Notes under the pieces: generated by a model
Told to the model about the DNA's origin: nothing
The model's database searches: none
What the model saw: only the letters and a program-made list of their open reading frames with translations
Shown: piece after piece, positions 46,582-57,115 of the stretch
How positions within the stretch are numbered: the first letter of the stretch is position 1
Layout: each line of letters begins with the position of its first letter
Assembly: GCA_902520885.1 (NCBI GenBank)
Contig: CABYPW010000007.1
Location: forward strand, 50,808-114,807
Length of the DNA stretch: 64,000 nt
Source: an uncultured SAR116 cluster alpha proteobacterium
GTDB lineage: Bacteria; Pseudomonadota; Alphaproteobacteria; Puniceispirillales; Puniceispirillaceae
Direction: 5' to 3'
Made by a program: the position numbers and the translations under genes

Positions 46582-49017
46582 TTAGGCTCTTAGTCTAGCA
46601 TTTTTTGGATCAAATGGACTCTCTTGAATTACCTCTGCCAAATAGTTTTTACCTAAGATATCAATTTCTAAGTTCATTCCAATGTCAGCGTAATCTGGGT
46701 CAACCATTGCTAAGGCAATAGAAAACCCAACTCTGAATCCATATCCACCAGATGTAGCACGACCAATTAGCTTCCCGTTATTATAAATAGGATTACCACC
46801 TATAGCATCTGCATCCTTCGTGTCCTTAACATGAAGAGTCACAAATTGATTTTGGTGTCCTCTTTCCTTGTGTGAAATTAAACCCTCACGACCAATAAAA
46901 TCATTTTTTTGAAGGTCAATAAATTTACCAAGACCAGACTCATAAGCAGAATATTCAATGCTCATTTCGGTACCTACCATACGATATGATTTTTCTAGCC
47001 GCATCATATCCATTGCCCTGATGCCAAACGGCCTCAAGTTTAAATCTTCCCCTGCAGAAAACAAAGTATCAAAAATATGGTTTTGATACTCTATCGGATG
47101 ATGCAATTCCCAACCCAATTCGCCCACAAAATTTACCCTAGCTGCAATTGTAGGTGCATATCCTATATCGACCTTCTTTGCGGTGAGCCATTTAAATGCA
47201 TCATTTGACATATTAGTTTCTGTAACCCGCTGTAACAGTGCTCGCGATTTAGGCCCAGAGACCACCAACACACCCATACTATTTGTAAGGTCAGTAAATT
47301 GAACGGTTCCATCGATTGGCATTCTTTTTTTAAGCCAATCATGGTCCAGTCTCTGAGATGCACCTGCTGAAACCAAATAAAAACTATCATCTTTTTCTTT
47401 CATAATTGTAAATTCTGAATGTACCCCTCCCCCTTTGGATAGGGAATGTGCTAAAATTATCCGACCATTATTTTTTGGAAGTTTATTAGCAACCATTTTG
47501 TTAAGAAATACCTCAGCACCAGAGCCAGAAATACGACATTTACCAAATGCTGACATATCAAGCACGCCAACGTTTTCTGTCACATGCATAACTTCATTCC
47601 CTACATGTTCAAACCATTTAGAACGTCTAAAGGACCAGTCATCTTCTTGGAGTATTCCGTCTGGAGCAAACCAATTAGCACGCTCCCATCCAAACTTCTG
47701 ACCAAAAACAGCACCTTTTGCTTTGAGTCTTTCATAACATGGAGTAGTCCGAAGCGGCCTACCTGCAGGTCGTTCTTCATCTGGGAAATGCGTTACGAAC
47801 ACATGTGAATAGGCTTCTTCATTTTTTACAGTAAGATAGCTTTTAGTTGCATAATCTCCAAATCTTCGTGGCTCAACACCATTCATATCTATAGTAGGTT
47901 CCCCCTCTACTATCCATTCTGCTAGCTGAAAACCAGCACCCCCAGCTGCTGTAATACCAAAACTATGCCCTTCACTTAGCCAGAAATTAGGGATATCCCA
48001 AGCAGGTCCTACAATAGGACTTCCATCTGGTGTATATGCAATCGCCCCATTATAAACTTTTTTTACACCAACCTCTCCAAAGGCAGGAACACGCCGAATT
48101 GCTGACTCTATATGCGGCGTTAATCTCTCAAGATCTTCCTGGAATAACTCATATTCGCTATTATCACTTGGACCATTAGGATAACAAACTGGCGCTCCAA
48201 CCTCATACGGACCAAGAATTAGGCCACCATTTTCTTCTCTCATATACCAAGAGCCGTCTGACTCTCGAAGCACGCCCATTTCAGGCATTCCCTTAGCCTG
48301 TCTCTCCAGTATTGCTGGATGTGGCTCAGTTACAATGTATTGATGTTCTACTGGTATAACAGGGATATCAAGACCAACCATTGCACCTGTTTTACGAGCA
48401 AAATTACCAGTTGCGGAAACAATGTGTTCCGCAATTATTTCTCCTTTATCTGTCTTTACACGCCATTCACCTGCAACTGTTCTTGAAATAGATAATACTG
48501 TTGTATTGCGGTTTATCTCTGCACCCAAATCTCTTGCACCCTTCGCTAATGCCTGAGTAAGATCTGCTGGCTGAATATAACCATCTCCCGGGTTACGGAT
48601 AGCACCAATCAGTCCATCTTTAACTGCTAACGGCCAAATTTCAATAACCTCCTCTGGTGTAAGCACTTCAACGTCAACACCAATTGTACTCGCAACGCCG
48701 CGATATTGCATATATTCATCCATTCTATCTTGATTATCAGCAAGTCTAATATTAGAAACTTGTGACAACCCGGGATTTAGGCCAGTTTCTTCTTCTAAAT
48801 TTTTGTAAAGTTCAAGTGCATATTTATGCAACTGACCAACAGAATATGACATGTTAAATAAAGGTAGCAAACCTGCTGCATGCCATGTTGAACCAGAGGT
48901 AAGCTCTTTGCGTTCAACTAATATACAATCGCTCCATCCTTTTTTCGCAAGATGATATAAAGTGCTTACTCCAACAACACCACCACCTATCACAACAACT
49001 CGTGCATGTGTTCTCAT
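46582..49017 (-). CDS. FAD-dependent dimethylglycine/sarcosine dehydrogenase-like, with GcvT domain
   Basis: An 811-residue two-part enzyme: an N-terminal DAO-type FAD domain (VVVIGGGVVGVSTLYHL, then SGSTWHAAGLLP) and a C-terminal GcvT-type folate domain. Family members (DMGDH, SARDH, PDPR) oxidatively demethylate N-methyl glycines and deliver the methylene to tetrahydrofolate. The H in STWHAAG matches the region where mammalian DMGDH and SARDH bind FAD covalently; this is from family knowledge. Dimethylglycine is most likely given the neighbours, sarcosine possible. It is encoded 15 bp before the MttB homologue on the same strand, so both should be cotranscribed. Confidence 0.88.
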   Translation of the reverse strand: MRTHARVVVIGGGVVGVSTLYHLAKKGWSDCILVERKELTSGSTWHAAGLLPLFNMSYSVGQLHKYALELYKNLEEETGLNPGLSQVSNIRLADNQDRMDEYMQYRGVASTIGVDVEVLTPEEVIEIWPLAVKDGLIGAIRNPGDGYIQPADLTQALAKGARDLGAEINRNTTVLSISRTVAGEWRVKTDKGEIIAEHIVSATGNFARKTGAMVGLDIPVIPVEHQYIVTEPHPAILERQAKGMPEMGVLRESDGSWYMREENGGLILGPYEVGAPVCYPNGPSDNSEYELFQEDLERLTPHIESAIRRVPAFGEVGVKKVYNGAIAYTPDGSPIVGPAWDIPNFWLSEGHSFGITAAGGAGFQLAEWIVEGEPTIDMNGVEPRRFGDYATKSYLTVKNEEAYSHVFVTHFPDEERPAGRPLRTTPCYERLKAKGAVFGQKFGWERANWFAPDGILQEDDWSFRRSKWFEHVGNEVMHVTENVGVLDMSAFGKCRISGSGAEVFLNKMVANKLPKNNGRIILAHSLSKGGGVHSEFTIMKEKDDSFYLVSAGASQRLDHDWLKKRMPIDGTVQFTDLTNSMGVLVVSGPKSRALLQRVTETNMSNDAFKWLTAKKVDIGYAPTIAARVNFVGELGWELHHPIEYQNHIFDTLFSAGEDLNLRPFGIRAMDMMRLEKSYRMVGTEMSIEYSAYESGLGKFIDLQKNDFIGREGLISHKERGHQNQFVTLHVKDTKDADAIGGNPIYNNGKLIGRATSGGYGFRVGFSIALAMVDPDYADIGMNLEIDILGKNYLAEVIQESPFDPKNARLRA

Positions 49018-49221
49018 ACTAAAACTCCCCAGATGACCTTTTCTTACATTGAATTTTGACTGGTTCTTCGTTGTTTCTTGAATATAAGAATAATCAATTT
49101 GAATTGATAGTAAACCGTTTCAATACGACCTTGAGTAACGTAAATCAGGCAAATAAATAACTGTAAGGGTTTCGCAAGCCTTGTTTCAAAAGACAAACTA
49201 GTTGACAAAAAACTAATCTTT

Positions 49222-49842
49222 TTAGGGGTTAAGACGAGTTGCATTCCATTTATTATTGGCGTCTCGTTTTAATTGAAACCTGTCGTGAAGTCTGTAAGCC
49301 CCATCGGCCCAAAATTCAATCTCTACGGGTTTAATGATGAATCCACCCCAATGACTGGGTCGAGGTACTGTTTGATTTTCAAACTTTTTTTCATATTCGG
49401 TAACCCTTTGAGTTAAATCAGACCGAGTAGCAATAGGTCGTGATTGATAAGACGCCCATGCCCCAACCTGACTTCCCCTGGGCCTCGTTGCAAAATAAGC
49501 ATCACTCTCTAACTCACTAATTTTATTTACTCCCCCAACTATACGTACCTGTCGGCGCAATGATTTCCAATGCAAACATGCTGCTGCTTTTTTGGTGGCA
49601 AGAAGTTCTTGACCCTTGCGACCTTCATAGTTGGTAAAAAAAACAAAACCATTCTCTGACCACTGTTTCAGTAAAACAATACGAACTGAAGGCAAACCAT
49701 ATTTATCAACAGATGCTAATGCCATAGCATCTGGGTCATTCAATTCAGATATTTGGGCTTCCTTAAACCAATCATCAAATAGCTTAAACGGGTTTTTGTT
49801 TAAGGAATCATTGTGAAGAACACCCTTTTGTGAATTACTCAT
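49222..49842 (-). CDS. pdxH: Pyridoxamine 5'-phosphate oxidase
   Basis: A 206-residue FMN-dependent enzyme that oxidises PNP and PMP to pyridoxal 5'-phosphate. The FMN-binding stretch ALASVDKYGLPSVRIVLLKQW, the RQVRIVGGVNKI segment, ATRPRGSQVGAWAS, and the C-terminal IEFWADGAYRLHDRFQ are the family hallmarks. Length fits. The C-terminal half lacks nothing. It lies 200 bp upstream of the FAD/GcvT gene and divergent from the glycine-zipper gene. A product, PLP, is used by many window enzymes. Confidence 0.95.
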   Translation of the reverse strand: MSNSQKGVLHNDSLNKNPFKLFDDWFKEAQISELNDPDAMALASVDKYGLPSVRIVLLKQWSENGFVFFTNYEGRKGQELLATKKAAACLHWKSLRRQVRIVGGVNKISELESDAYFATRPRGSQVGAWASYQSRPIATRSDLTQRVTEYEKKFENQTVPRPSHWGGFIIKPVEIEFWADGAYRLHDRFQLKRDANNKWNATRLNP

Positions 49843-50007
49843 CTTTAACTCTCTGTTTTTAAGTAATTATTAATATATCTCTCTGACCTCATATATAGTT
49901 TTATATACGTTCGTTTCAACAAATCTAACTTGAATTGCCTTACTATTGCCATAAACACGATGATACTTATATATAATAAAAGAATTGTGAACTACGGAGA
50001 AGTTTGT

Positions 50008-50559
50008 ATGATGAAGGCTATTTATTTTTCTTTGGCAATGTTACTTTTTTTAACCTTCGGGTCAGTTTATGCAACAACCTCTTCTGAAACTGTCGTGGGA
50101 GAAGTTATTAGTGTAATGGAACGAACCCGTGAAGTAATTAGACAAACCCCCGTCACAGAGCGAATTTGTGAAGATAGAGATGTGCCTGTATATGGAAACA
50201 ATGAACAACCAGCAAGTGAACTTGGTTCTATGATAATTGGAGGAATTATTGGCTCTGCCATTGGAAATAAATTTTCAGACTCCGAAGGGGCTGGTGCCGC
50301 GGGCACTGTCGCAGGAGCTATCCTTGGAAAAGAGACAGCAAACCAAGCCAACGAAAAAAACAAAGAAATAGTAGGATACAATCGAACTCGGTCATGTGAA
50401 GATATTAGAACTGTTACTCAACAAACAATTCAAGAAGTTATCGGATATCGTCTTACGATTAGTGTTGAAGGCAAAATCATTGATATTAATACAGAAACCA
50501 AGTATCTTCCAGGAAGTCAAATTTCAGTTTTTAAAACGATAAGTTATTCAGTCCAATAA
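50008..50559 (+). CDS. Glycine-zipper 2TM-domain envelope protein
   Basis: A 183-residue exported protein with a signal peptide (about 1-21). A central glycine zipper (LGSMIIGGIIGSAIGNKFS and AGAAGTVAGAILGKE) forms two short hydrophobic hairpins, as in the Rick_17kDa/SlyB-like family. Cysteine pairs flank it (RICEDR and RSCEDI), and a beta-rich tail follows. Such proteins associate with the outer membrane, some as lipoproteins; I do not see a lipobox. The ATG at 50008 follows GGAGAAGTTTGT; the next codon is also ATG. Function unknown. Confidence 0.8.
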   Translation: MMKAIYFSLAMLLFLTFGSVYATTSSETVVGEVISVMERTREVIRQTPVTERICEDRDVPVYGNNEQPASELGSMIIGGIIGSAIGNKFSDSEGAGAAGTVAGAILGKETANQANEKNKEIVGYNRTRSCEDIRTVTQQTIQEVIGYRLTISVEGKIIDINTETKYLPGSQISVFKTISYSVQ

Positions 50560-50713
50560 ATTTAATAAAAACTATTTTTTATATATTTATTGTGACGTGG
50601 TATATGGTTTTAATGAAGAAAAAGAATGATATATTAATAAAAAATTAAAAAATATAGATTTATTTTTACACTTTTGTGATTTTTGTTCCTTAAAATAGAT
50701 TTTGGTATAAGTA

Positions 50714-51538
50714 ATGGATAATAAAAATGGTTTGTTAGCTGGTAAAAAAGGTCTCATTATGGGCGTTGCAAATAATCGATCAATTGCTTGGGGAATTGCA
50801 AAAGCGGTTGCTGACGAGGGAGCAGAGCTTGCCTTCACGTATCAAGGAGATGCCCTAAAAAAAAGAGTTGAACCGCTAGCAAATTCGGTTGGCAGTTATA
50901 TTTCTCTCAACTGTGATGTGACTAGCGATGAATCTATAGATGAAGTATTTTCAAAGTTAAAAAATGAATGGGGCAATCTTGATTTTTTTGTTCATGCCAT
51001 TGCTTATTCCGATAAAGAAGAACTAACTGGTTTATATCTCGACACTAGTCGTGAAAACTTCAATCGTACAATGGACATTTCTGTTTATTCTTTTACTGCC
51101 TTGGCAAAACGTGCTGCAGAAATGATGAATGATGGGGGTTCAATGCTCACTCTCACTTATTATGGCTCTGAACGTGTTATGCCACATTATAACGTAATGG
51201 GTGTTGCTAAGGCAGCACTAGAAGCATCCGTTCGATATCTGGCAGTTGACCTCGGGGGTCGCAACATAAGAGTAAATGGATTGTCTGCAGGCCCAATGAA
51301 AACATTGGCAGCGTCAGGAATTGGAGATTTTCGTTACATACTAAAATGGAATGAATATAACTCGCCTTTAAAACGCAATGTGACCTTGGATGACGTGGGG
51401 GGTGCTGGCCTATATCTTTTATCGCCTCTTTCCTCAGGAGTTTCTGGGGAAACCCATCATGTAGATTGTGGATACCACGTGGTCGGCATGAAAGCTGTAG
51501 ATGCACCAGATATTTCTGTTGTAAAATCTGATGACTGA
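50714..51538 (+). CDS. fabI: Enoyl-[acyl-carrier-protein] reductase (NADH)
   Basis: A 274-residue short-chain dehydrogenase-family enzyme that reduces enoyl-ACP in the last step of fatty acid elongation. The N-terminal [20 protein letters not shown] binds NADH in the FabI manner. The catalytic Tyr and Lys are in the [22 protein letters not shown] region (Y-x6-K). The C-terminal [20 protein letters not shown] is FabI-typical. The stop overlaps the aroC start by 8 bp, so the two are translated together. Confidence 0.95.
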   Translation: MDNKNGLLAGKKGLIMGVANNRSIAWGIAKAVADEGAELAFTYQGDALKKRVEPLANSVGSYISLNCDVTSDESIDEVFSKLKNEWGNLDFFVHAIAYSDKEELTGLYLDTSRENFNRTMDISVYSFTALAKRAAEMMNDGGSMLTLTYYGSERVMPHYNVMGVAKAALEASVRYLAVDLGGRNIRVNGLSAGPMKTLAASGIGDFRYILKWNEYNSPLKRNVTLDDVGGAGLYLLSPLSSGVSGETHHVDCGYHVVGMKAVDAPDISVVKSDD

Positions 51539-52628
51539 CAATAGATTTGGAAAGTTATACTCCTTCACAAGTTTTGGAGAAAGCCACGGACCTGCTATTG
51601 GATGTGTTGTTGACGGAGTGCCTCCAAGACTGCCTCTTAACGAAAGTGATATTCAACCTTACCTTGACCGAAGAAAACCCGGGCAAAACCGGTTTGTTAC
51701 GCAAAGGAAAGAAACAGACCAGGTTGAGATAATTTCAGGTGTTTTTGAGGGCAAAACAACTGGAACTCCCATTTGCCTTCTAATTAAAAATGAAGACCAG
51801 CGCTCCAAAGATTATGGTGAAATAGCAAAGCAATTTAGGCCAGGACATGCTGATTATACTTATCTTAAAAAATACGGTATTAGAGATTATAGGGGAGGTG
51901 GTAGATCGTCTGCACGTGAAACTGCAGTCAGGGTCGCTGCTGGAGCAATTGCGGATATCATATTATCAAAAATATTAGGACATTCTTTTAAAATCAAAGC
52001 AAGTGTTGTACAAATTGGGCCCCATAAAATTGATCCAGAAAAGTTTGATGAAAATCAAATTGATAAAAATCCTTTTTTCTGCGGTGATGCGAATACGGCA
52101 AAATTATGGGAAAATTATCTGGATGAAGTTCGAAAGCAAGGCTCCTCATCGGGCGCTGTTATTGAAGTTATTGCAAAAGGTGTTCCAGTTGGTATTGGGC
52201 AACCTCTGTATAGTAAACTTGATTCTGAAATAGCATCAGCCATGATGTCTATAAACGCCGTTAAAGCTGTAGAAATAGGTGCTGGTTTTTCTTTATCTGA
52301 AATACCTGGAAAAGAAGCTGGTGATCAAATGGTAATGTCAGACGATGGTCCTGAATTTTTATCGAATAATGCGGGTGGTATATTAGGCGGTATCTCGTCA
52401 GGTGCACCCATTATAGCCCGAATGGCAATAAAACCAACATCATCAATTCTTCTACCTCGTAAATCGGTAGATGAAGAGGGAAATAATGTTGAATTAAAAA
52501 CAAAAGGAAGACATGACCCTTGTGTTGGCATAAGAGGTGTCCCTATAGTAGAGGCAATGATGGCCTGTGTATTGCTTGACCTTTTAATGCGCCATCATGC
52601 ACAAACGACTATCTTGCCTGAAACATAA
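51531..52628 (+). CDS. aroC: Chorismate synthase
   Basis: A 365-residue FMN-dependent lyase that makes chorismate from EPSP, the end of the shikimate pathway. Signatures: [17 protein letters not shown] near the N-terminus, [26 protein letters not shown], and the C-terminal [17 protein letters not shown]. It overlaps fabI, a common arrangement in alphaproteobacteria, and converges with the tlyA gene, 9 bp apart. aroQ is elsewhere in the window (20705). Confidence 0.96.
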   Translation: MTDNRFGKLYSFTSFGESHGPAIGCVVDGVPPRLPLNESDIQPYLDRRKPGQNRFVTQRKETDQVEIISGVFEGKTTGTPICLLIKNEDQRSKDYGEIAKQFRPGHADYTYLKKYGIRDYRGGGRSSARETAVRVAAGAIADIILSKILGHSFKIKASVVQIGPHKIDPEKFDENQIDKNPFFCGDANTAKLWENYLDEVRKQGSSSGAVIEVIAKGVPVGIGQPLYSKLDSEIASAMMSINAVKAVEIGAGFSLSEIPGKEAGDQMVMSDDGPEFLSNNAGGILGGISSGAPIIARMAIKPTSSILLPRKSVDEEGNNVELKTKGRHDPCVGIRGVPIVEAMMACVLLDLLMRHHAQTTILPET

Positions 52629-52637
52629 TGTCGAAAA

Positions 52638-53381
52638 TTATCTAAACGCAGCTACCATAAATTCTTGATTGCCACTCGACCCCTCTATAGGTGAAGGAAC
52701 AATACCTCTAATATGCCATCCTTCTATTTTTAAGAAGCTGATTACAGACTCTTGTGCCTTATGTATTTGAACTTGATTACGCACAATACCACCTTTCCCA
52801 ACAAAAGCTTTTCCGACTTCAAATTGAGGCTTAATTAGAGCTAACACGTCTGCTTTTTTTGATGCAAGAGCTAACGCAGGTGGGAGAGCAAGGCGCAAAG
52901 AGATAAAAGAGAGGTCACATACTATTATTGCAGGCGCAATATCAATTATTTCTTTATTGAGTTTTCTCGCGTTGGTTTTTTCAAGATTACGAACATGAGG
53001 GTTTTCTTTTATTTTTTGACTAAGCTGACTATGCCCAACATCCACAGCATAAACCAAAGATGCCCCACGCTGCAATAAAACATCACTAAACCCACCTGTA
53101 CTTGCGCCAAGGTCGAGGCAAACTTTATCTTGGACTTTAATTTCATTAAAATAATCCAAAGCGGATGCTAACTTTAACCCACCTCTGCTTGCATAATCTA
53201 TAATATCGGTATGGAGTGTTATGACAGCGTCTTTTTTTATAAATTGACCTGCCTTTTTGACAGTAATGCCATCCGCTTTAACAATAGAATTAACAATAAT
53301 ATCACGTGCTTTATGTCTGCTTGGCGCCAGACCTCGGCCAACCATTATAGTGTCGATGCGCTGTTTTTCCTGATTACGCAA
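52638..53381 (-). CDS. tlyA: TlyA-family rRNA 2'-O-methyltransferase / hemolysin-like protein
   Basis: A 247-residue protein: an N-terminal S4 RNA-binding domain (about 8-65) and a FtsJ/RrmJ-type methyltransferase domain with a SAM site ([20 protein letters not shown]) and the catalytic KPQFE block. TlyA methylates ribose at 16S C1409 and 23S C1920 in Mycobacterium; many bacteria encode it in the xseB-ispA-dxs operon, as here. The start is TTG at 53381, overlapping the dxs stop by 8 bp, because no ATG gives a full S4 domain. Confidence 0.92.
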   Translation of the reverse strand: MRNQEKQRIDTIMVGRGLAPSRHKARDIIVNSIVKADGITVKKAGQFIKKDAVITLHTDIIDYASRGGLKLASALDYFNEIKVQDKVCLDLGASTGGFSDVLLQRGASLVYAVDVGHSQLSQKIKENPHVRNLEKTNARKLNKEIIDIAPAIIVCDLSFISLRLALPPALALASKKADVLALIKPQFEVGKAFVGKGGIVRNQVQIHKAQESVISFLKIEGWHIRGIVPSPIEGSSGNQEFMVAAFR

Positions 53382-55293
53382 TTGTTACCATGTTTTTTTG
53401 ATCAGAAATGAGACTTTCTGATAGCTTTAGAATACCCAAAACATCTAAACCGGCACTTTTTAATTGGATATCACGTTCAGCGTGATCAATTATCTTATCA
53501 GGCAGTGTAGCAACACGCAGTCTAAGTTGTGTTTCAAGTTTGCCAGAATTTACAATATATTGAAGGACCTGTGCTGCAAACCCTCCTGGTGCACCCTCTT
53601 CCACAATAAGCAGGGACGAATGAGAGGTGCACAGCTTATTTATCATTTTAGTATCTAACGGCTTAGCAAATCTTGCATCAACAAGAGTAGCATTTACTCC
53701 TCTGTTCTTTGCAAGGATTGTAATAACCTCTTTGCAAGTCTCAAGCATAGTGCCAATACTTAATATAGCGAGGTTTTCACCATGATTAATTATTCGTGCC
53801 TCACCAATCGCAAGGCGTTTAGCCTGCTCCGGAATTGCCACCCCAGTTCCACTACCTCTAGGATATCTCAATGCTATAGGGCCATCGTCGAAAAATGCTG
53901 CTGTATTTGTCATATGCACAAGTTCAGCCTCATCAGCGGGGCACATAATAGTCATATTAGGTAAGCAGCATAGATAAGCAAGGTCGTAAATACCAGCGTG
54001 AGTGGCACCATCTGCTCCAACGAGCCCTGCCCTATCAATCGCAAATCTGACTGGTAAGTTTTGCAAACACACATCATGAATGACTTGATCATACCCTCGT
54101 TGGAGAAAGGTTGAATATATAGCGCAAAATGGTCTCATGCCCTCTGCTGCCATACCTGCTGCAAAGGTAACTGCATGCTGCTCTGCAATCCCAACATCAA
54201 AAACTTGTTCTGGAAATGAATTCGCCATTTTATCAAGCCCAGTTCCTGAGGGCATTGCTGCTGTTATAGCTACAATTCTCTTATCTTTTGCAGCAAGGTC
54301 TGTAAGTGAGTCTGCAAAAACAGAGGTATAACTAGGCAAATTCCCACCTGGCTTTTTTTGTTCGCCTGTGACGATGTTGAACTGAGGCACAGCGTGGTAC
54401 TTCTCACTATTTGAACCTGCAAAAGGATGCCCTTTCCCTTTTTCAGTTACCACATGAACTAATACAGGACCATGTATATCTCTATCTCTAAGATTCTTAA
54501 ATATCGGCAATAAATGAGATAAGTCGTGACCATCAATCGGACCAATATGGAAAAAGCCGAGTTTGGAGAATAAAGATTGGGCACCAGTCATCTCGCGTGC
54601 TAAATTCTTAGCTTTCTTTGCAGCTTGTTCGATTTCAGTTGGGAATCTGCTTGCTACCTCTTTTACAAGAACACGAAGTGAGTGGTAAGGCCTTGAGGTT
54701 ATAAGCTCCGATAAATAAGCTGAAAGAGCCCCTACTGGCTGCGCAATACTCATGTCATTATCGTTCAAAATCACAATCATATCAGATTTTGACGCTCCTG
54801 CGTTATTTAAGGCTTCATAGGCCATTCCAGCAGACATTGCTCCATCTCCAATAACAGAAATCACATGATTTTTCATATTTTTTAAATCACGCGCGATAGC
54901 CATTCCAAAACCTGCAGAAATAGAAGTTGAACTATGTCCCGCTCCAAATGGATCAAAAGGTGACTCACTTCTTTTAGTAAAACCCGACAAACCGTCCTTC
55001 TTCCGCAACGTCGTAATTCTATTTCTTCTTCCTGTTAATATTTTATGAGGGTAGGACTGATGTCCTACATCCCATATCAATCGATCATTGGGAGTATTAA
55101 AAACATAATGAAGAGCCACTGTTAGCTCAACAACACCTAATCCAGCCCCCAAATGCCCTCCGGTTTGAGAAACAGCAGAGATCGTTTCATTCCTTAATTC
55201 ATCTGCCAGTTGATGTAATTGTGACTCAGGTAACTGACGTAGGTCTTCTAAAGTTTGTATTTTATCTAATAAAGGGGTTTGTAAATCAGTCAA
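53374..55293 (-). CDS. dxs: 1-deoxy-D-xylulose-5-phosphate synthase
   Basis: A 639-residue thiamine-diphosphate enzyme that starts the MEP isoprenoid pathway from pyruvate and glyceraldehyde-3-phosphate. The ThDP motif starts at GDGAMSAG, with NDN downstream; [21 protein letters not shown] and [13 protein letters not shown] are also typical. The transketolase C-terminal part includes [12 protein letters not shown] and PRGSGTGV. The best start is TTG at 55293, following GGGAGATAATACCTT. It sits between ispA and tlyA. Confidence 0.95.
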   Translation of the reverse strand: MTDLQTPLLDKIQTLEDLRQLPESQLHQLADELRNETISAVSQTGGHLGAGLGVVELTVALHYVFNTPNDRLIWDVGHQSYPHKILTGRRNRITTLRKKDGLSGFTKRSESPFDPFGAGHSSTSISAGFGMAIARDLKNMKNHVISVIGDGAMSAGMAYEALNNAGASKSDMIVILNDNDMSIAQPVGALSAYLSELITSRPYHSLRVLVKEVASRFPTEIEQAAKKAKNLAREMTGAQSLFSKLGFFHIGPIDGHDLSHLLPIFKNLRDRDIHGPVLVHVVTEKGKGHPFAGSNSEKYHAVPQFNIVTGEQKKPGGNLPSYTSVFADSLTDLAAKDKRIVAITAAMPSGTGLDKMANSFPEQVFDVGIAEQHAVTFAAGMAAEGMRPFCAIYSTFLQRGYDQVIHDVCLQNLPVRFAIDRAGLVGADGATHAGIYDLAYLCCLPNMTIMCPADEAELVHMTNTAAFFDDGPIALRYPRGSGTGVAIPEQAKRLAIGEARIINHGENLAILSIGTMLETCKEVITILAKNRGVNATLVDARFAKPLDTKMINKLCTSHSSLLIVEEGAPGGFAAQVLQYIVNSGKLETQLRLRVATLPDKIIDHAERDIQLKSAGLDVLGILKLSESLISDQKNMVTIA

Positions 55294-55321
55294 AAGGTAT
55301 TATCTCCCGCTCAACATAAAT

Positions 55322-56233
55322 TTAATATGTCCTTTTTATTATAAGTTTAGCTATTGAGTATAACTCCTTAGCATGCTGTTCGTAGTCTTGCAAAGAATCA
55401 CAAGCTTTTTCAACAAATTCCTTTGCTTTCTTGCTTGCTCCATCTACTCCATAATGTTCAATATAACTTGCTTTACCTCTCGAATTGTCCTGCTGAACTG
55501 GCTTTCCAAGCTGCGAAGTACTTCCCTGATAATCGAGCAAGTCATCTTTAATTTGGAACGCAACCCCCAAATTTTCTGAATAATTTGACAAAGCTTTGAT
55601 CATAACGTTATCAGCGCCACCAACCACACCACCCATAACTACTGATGCTGTTATTAACGACCCAGTTTTCAAGAGTTGCATATTTCTAACACATTCAATA
55701 TCAAAAAATTTAGCTTCAGCTTCTAAATCAAGCATTTGCCCCCCTGCCATTCCAGAAACACCTGCTGCTACTGACAAATGGCTTACAAGTTTTACTTTCT
55801 GCGAGCTCGTTATTTTTAATTTCTGTTCTGTAAGAATTTCAAAAGCCGCTGTTTGTAATGCATCTCCAGCTAAAATCGCTGTTGCCTCATCGAATTCTTT
55901 ATGCGTGGATTTTTTCCCACGTCTTAGGTCCGAATCGTCCATAGCAGGAAGATCATCATGAATAAGTGAATAGGAATGTAAAAGTTCTACAGCAGCTGCC
56001 ACAGCCAAAGCAGCACTTTCTGAGTTTTTATTGAAATAACAATTAGCCATTCTATTTGATGCACATACCAGACCAGCCCTTACTCGCTTACCACCATTTA
56101 AACAAGCATATTCCATAGCAGCCAGAAGTTTTGGTACTGTTATTAGCTCTTCAGATTTTTGTTTAAACCAACGCTTAATCCAAATATCTACAGTTCTGGC
56201 GTCAGAAATTAACCAATCTAAAAGTTCAGACAT
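55322..56233 (-). CDS. ispA: Polyprenyl diphosphate synthase (farnesyl-PP synthase type)
   Basis: A 303-residue prenyltransferase making farnesyl or geranylgeranyl diphosphate from DMAPP and IPP. Both aspartate-rich motifs are present: the first, DDLPAMDDSDLRRG, and the second, DDLLDYQG. The Lys/Arg IPP site is GGKRVRAG. Product length cannot be told from sequence alone; the operon context with dxs and xseB favours FPP synthase (ispA). The ATG lies 3 bp after the xseB stop. Confidence 0.93.
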   Translation of the reverse strand: MSELLDWLISDARTVDIWIKRWFKQKSEELITVPKLLAAMEYACLNGGKRVRAGLVCASNRMANCYFNKNSESAALAVAAAVELLHSYSLIHDDLPAMDDSDLRRGKKSTHKEFDEATAILAGDALQTAAFEILTEQKLKITSSQKVKLVSHLSVAAGVSGMAGGQMLDLEAEAKFFDIECVRNMQLLKTGSLITASVVMGGVVGGADNVMIKALSNYSENLGVAFQIKDDLLDYQGSTSQLGKPVQQDNSRGKASYIEHYGVDGASKKAKEFVEKACDSLQDYEQHAKELYSIAKLIIKRTY

Positions 56234-56235
56234 TT

Positions 56236-56475
56236 TCAGTCATTATCAAACGGTTCAATGCTAGGGCTCGAACCATCAGAGGGAAATTGAATCTTCTCAA
56301 CCTGTAGTCTTGCCGCTTCTAAGCGCTGCTGACATTGATTTTTCAGCTCAATGCCCCTGCTATAAGCATTGATAGCTTCGTCAAGGGATGCGTCTCCAGA
56401 CTCTAATTTTCTAACAATACTTTCAAGCTCTGCGAGAGCTTGCTCAAACGTAAGGGAAGTTGTTTGATCTTTCAT
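56236..56475 (-). CDS. xseB: Exodeoxyribonuclease VII small subunit
   Basis: A 79-residue helical-hairpin subunit that stabilises XseA. The stretch LTFEQALAELESIVRKLESGDASLDEAINAYSRG is diagnostic of XseB, seen in pieces from residue 7 to 40. xseA is not in the window. It heads the xseB-ispA-dxs-tlyA run; the separation from ispA is 2 bp. Confidence 0.95.
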   Translation of the reverse strand: MKDQTTSLTFEQALAELESIVRKLESGDASLDEAINAYSRGIELKNQCQQRLEAARLQVEKIQFPSDGSSPSIEPFDND

Positions 56476-56515
56476 TTAATCGTTGACCTTTTTCTAATTA
56501 AAAAACTTATTTAGT

Positions 56516-56971
56516 TTATTCACCCTTCAGTGTACCAGCAACCGATTTTATCATTTCAGATATTCGTTTTCGCACATGTGGCTGAGAAATAGAGTAATAG
56601 GTGCGCACTAATTCAAGTGTTTCACGCTTTGCCATGGGATCACGCTCAATAGCCTGATCCAAAAGTTTTTTGCTATTTATATTTGCTTTTCGAGGTGAAG
56701 CTAGTTTTGTTTGGGGCGACATGTCTTCAAAGAAATAACCTATAGAAACATCTAAAATCTGTGATAAATCCCACAACCTAGATGCACTGATACGATTTGT
56801 CCCGCTCTCATATTTCTGCACCTGCTGAGATGTTAAATTTAAGGTAACTCCAAGTTGCTCCTGTGACATGCCAAGCAATGTACGTCGCAAGCGAACACGC
56901 TTTCCAACATGCATATCGATTGCATTATTATTTGTCACACGAAAATTTTTTGTTTCATTTTTTTCGTTCAT
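56516..56971 (-). CDS. XRE-family helix-turn-helix transcriptional regulator
   Basis: A 151-residue regulator with an N-terminal Cro/CI-type HTH (about 20-75: VRLRRTLLGMSQEQLGVTLN, then VQKYESGTNRISASRLWDLS). This closely resembles a family present in nearly all alphaproteobacteria (PraR/SinR-like), where members control cell-surface or symbiosis genes. The C-terminal region (about 95-150) holds helices with PHVRKRISEMIKSVAG. It lies 40 bp upstream of xseB on the same strand and could regulate it; regulation of the operon is inference. Confidence 0.9.
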   Translation of the reverse strand: MNEKNETKNFRVTNNNAIDMHVGKRVRLRRTLLGMSQEQLGVTLNLTSQQVQKYESGTNRISASRLWDLSQILDVSIGYFFEDMSPQTKLASPRKANINSKKLLDQAIERDPMAKRETLELVRTYYSISQPHVRKRISEMIKSVAGTLKGE

Positions 56972-57115
56972 TTTATTCTCGTTGATTTAGATGGAGAATC
57001 AGAATTTTTCAAAATGTAACAATTCCTACATGACATATACTAATTATATTATGGTCAGAATTACAACTCAGTTCGATAAAATTAATTATAAAAACTAAAT
57101 TGATTAGTTATCAAA

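Noticed and set aside
49196..49216. Terminator after pdxH (CTAA stem with T-run)
   Set aside because: Only a 4-bp A-T-rich stem; too weak to support.
49044..49244. 66-residue minus-strand frame between pdxH and the FAD/GcvT gene
   Set aside because: It starts inside the pdxH 3' end in a shifted frame and shows random AT-rich composition.
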